Source: Halogeometricum limi | Lineage (GTDB): Archaea > Halobacteriota > Halobacteria > Halobacteriales > Haloferacaceae | NCBI RefSeq assembly: GCF_900115785.1 | Contig: NZ_FOYS01000004.1 | Span: 310,001 to 374,000, forward strand | DNA: 64,000 nucleotides | Direction of reading: 5' to 3' | Shown here: positions 62,989 to 64,000 of the stretch, in pieces | Layout of the letters: each line of letters starts with the position of its first letter | How positions within the stretch are numbered: the stretch's first letter is position 1 | Position numbers and translations under genes: made by a program | The notes under the pieces: model-generated | Database searches by the model: none | Told to the model about the DNA's origin: nothing | Seen by the model: only the letters and a program-made list of their open reading frames with translations

Positions 62989-63038
62989 CAGGCAAAAACT
63001 GCTACCCGCGGGTGAGACTTAACCGTTCTGCTTCGCCC

Positions 63039-63308
63039 TCACTTCGCGGCACCGCCGCGGTACCGTTCGATGCGCCCGCGGGCCTGGCGAATCGCCTTCT
63101 TGCCGCCGCGTTCGGCGCGCCGCGGAACGCCGCGCAGTTCCGTCTCCAATCGCTCACGCCCCGTCGGTGTCGGCTCTTCCTCGCGTTCTCGTCCGAGCGC
63201 CTTCCGAACGCGGCGCTCCACCGGTGCGCCTTCCTCTCGCAGTCCCGCCGCGAGGTGACCGCCCGCGCGTCGAAGGTAGTACCACGCGTCCTCGAAGTGT
63301 CGATTCAT
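63039..63308 (-). CDS. DUF7553-type small basic protein
   Basis: 89 residues, strongly charged and helical: MNRHFEDAWYYLRRAGGHLA, then Arg/Glu-rich segments and a C-terminus GGKKAIRQARGRIERYRGG. It resembles the small haloarchaeal DUF7553 proteins. The function is unknown. The ATG at 63308 lies about 28 nt from a TATA-like CTTTTATTTG on the minus strand near 63336. Confidence 0.7.
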   Translation of the reverse strand: MNRHFEDAWYYLRRAGGHLAAGLREEGAPVERRVRKALGREREEEPTPTGRERLETELRGVPRRAERGGKKAIRQARGRIERYRGGAAK

Positions 63309-63369
63309 ATCTGTCCATATACGAGCGACAAATAAAAGAATTGTGTGTGTCAATACCATTCATGAAGAT

Positions 63370-63426
63370 AGTTTTAGGCCAGCCAAAATCGAAGCGTTTT
63401 TGTATTTGTTAGGCGTGCCTAAAACT
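63370..63426. promoter_or_regulatory. tandem DtxR/SirR-type palindromes
   Basis: TTAGGC GT GCCTAA (63409-63422) is a perfect 14-bp palindrome of the type bound by DtxR/IdeR/SirR metal-responsive repressors. A second, imperfect copy reads TTTTAGGC CA GCCAAAA (63372-63388). Their outer arms also pair as AGTTTTAGGC (63370-63379) and GCCTAAAACT (63417-63426). The nearest genes are DUF7553 (start 63308, minus) and the end of the cobalamin adenosyltransferase. Confidence 0.55.
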
Positions 63427-63545
63427 GGTGAGGCGCCGGCCGTGACGGCGTCCATCGCGCGTCTGTCCCTCAGAGACCGACCGTGGGCATCATACACAGT
63501 CGGTCCACCTACTTCGTCGCCGCGAGCGAGCGACCCGCCCAGCCG

Positions 63546-64000
63546 TCAGTACGTCGGCGACTCTTCGGGCACGCCGTCGCGTTGGTTCACGAGTCGAGCG
63601 AACACGAACAGCGCGTCCGAGAGGCGGTTGAGGTAGCGAATCGCCTCCTCGTTCGCCGGTTCGTCCCTCGCGAAGGCGACGGCGCGGCGTTCCGCCCGCC
63701 GCGACACCGTCCGCGCGTGGTGGAGTCTCGCGCCCGCGTCGCCGCCGCCGGGCAGGATGAACGACCGGAGCGGTTCGAGTTCCTCCTCGGCCTCGTCGAT
63801 GAACGACTCCAACTCCGAGACGTGGTCGGCCGTCACGACGGGGGCGTCTTCGTTCGGGTCCGGGTTCGCGAAGTCCGCCTGGAGGACGTGGAGGTGGTTC
63901 TGGACGCGTTCGAGTTTCTCGTCGACGTCGTCGTAACCGGTCGGACGGACCCTGCCGACGAGGGCGTTCACCTCGTCGACGGTGCCGTACGCCTCGATGC
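63546..64000 (-). CDS. ATP:cob(I)alamin adenosyltransferase, PduO type, 5' end cut off
   Basis: At least 151 residues. The frame continues past the window edge: the visible part starts IEAYGTVDEVNALVG, the standard PduO-type N-terminal block. It goes on with HVLQADFANP, SFILPGGGDAGARLHHARTVSRRAERR (ATP and cobalamin site) and ALFVFARLVN. It makes adenosylcobalamin, needed among other enzymes by methylmalonyl-CoA mutase. The start codon lies outside the window. Confidence 0.92.
   Translation of the reverse strand, partial: IEAYGTVDEVNALVGRVRPTGYDDVDEKLERVQNHLHVLQADFANPDPNEDAPVVTADHVSELESFIDEAEEELEPLRSFILPGGGDAGARLHHARTVSRRAERRAVAFARDEPANEEAIRYLNRLSDALFVFARLVNQRDGVPEESPTY

Noticed and set aside
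63343-63636. Plus-strand frame across the DtxR boxes
   Set aside because: It overlaps the cobalamin adenosyltransferase in antisense and contains the operators. No family-like sequence is seen.
1-64000. CRISPR array, rRNA operon, insertion sequence or prophage
   Set aside because: I saw no regularly spaced repeats, no rRNA sequence, and no transposase or integrase motifs. The CARF-like and DUF4157 genes are therefore isolated.

Overview
The window is a stretch of a haloarchaeal chromosome, most likely from the order Haloferacales (Haloferax/Halogeometricum-like). The evidence is very high GC, acidic proteins, leaderless genes with a TATA element about 25-28 nt upstream, and archaeal markers: ribosomal protein S17e, CofD, a geranylgeranyl-reductase-family enzyme, HalOD1, HTH_10 and DUF7344-type regulators, a PccA/PccB/PccX carboxylase and a Zim-like methylase. 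The tetranucleotide CTAG is strikingly rare. I see no rRNA, CRISPR array or insertion sequence, and only one tRNA.

Layout. 0-9 kb: a cut-off alpha/beta-hydrolase facing an HTH_10 regulator across an 18-bp palindrome, a luciferase-domain protein, a KaiC/RAD55-like ATPase divergent from a polyprenyl-synthetase-like protein, a PAS histidine kinase, a PLP aminotransferase, an enolase-superfamily enzyme and a pair of membrane proteins. 9-14.3 kb: a stress/transport block (UspA, APC permease fused to Usp domains, UspA, NhaC antiporter). 14.3-18 kb: an accessory-looking set (NmrA-like, alpha/beta hydrolase, cupin, HTH regulator) with gene-poor gaps. 18.5-24 kb: geranylgeranyl-reductase-family protein, 7TM histidine kinase, 2-hydroxyacid dehydrogenase and aspartate-semialdehyde dehydrogenase, with a large set of hairpins between the last two.

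24.4-41 kb: PccA (biotin carboxylase/biotin carrier), a sugar acetyltransferase, a DUF4157 protein of the kind tied to contractile injection systems, BirA with an in-frame repeat expansion, UspA, an amidohydrolase, two tandem HD phosphohydrolases, then a translationally coupled operon cofD / dihydrouridine-synthase-like / CitG-like / DUF447 followed by S17e, and finally PccB-PccX. 41-50 kb: a DMT exporter, two SNF-family transporters, two SDRs, a quinone-oxidoreductase-like protein, small zinc ribbons and SucCD. 50-58.8 kb: a transducer (MCP) and HalOD1 protein, a CARF-like/winged-helix regulator, a three-gene operon with a P19/Tp34-like Tat lipoprotein, and an amidohydrolase. 58.8-64 kb: Zim-like methylase, LMW-PTP/ArsC-like protein, small regulators, a DUF4352 surface protein, tRNA-Val(CAC) beside a tRNA-like repeat, DUF7553, tandem DtxR-type palindromes, and a cut-off cobalamin adenosyltransferase.

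Functional links. PccA, PccB, PccX, BirA, cobalamin adenosyltransferase and SucCD are parts of one route: propionyl-CoA to methylmalonyl-CoA to succinyl-CoA to succinate. The mutase and epimerase are not in the window. The most unusual material is the DUF4157 protein, the CARF-like regulator, the cofD-linked operon, the P19-like operon and the orphan DtxR-type operators.
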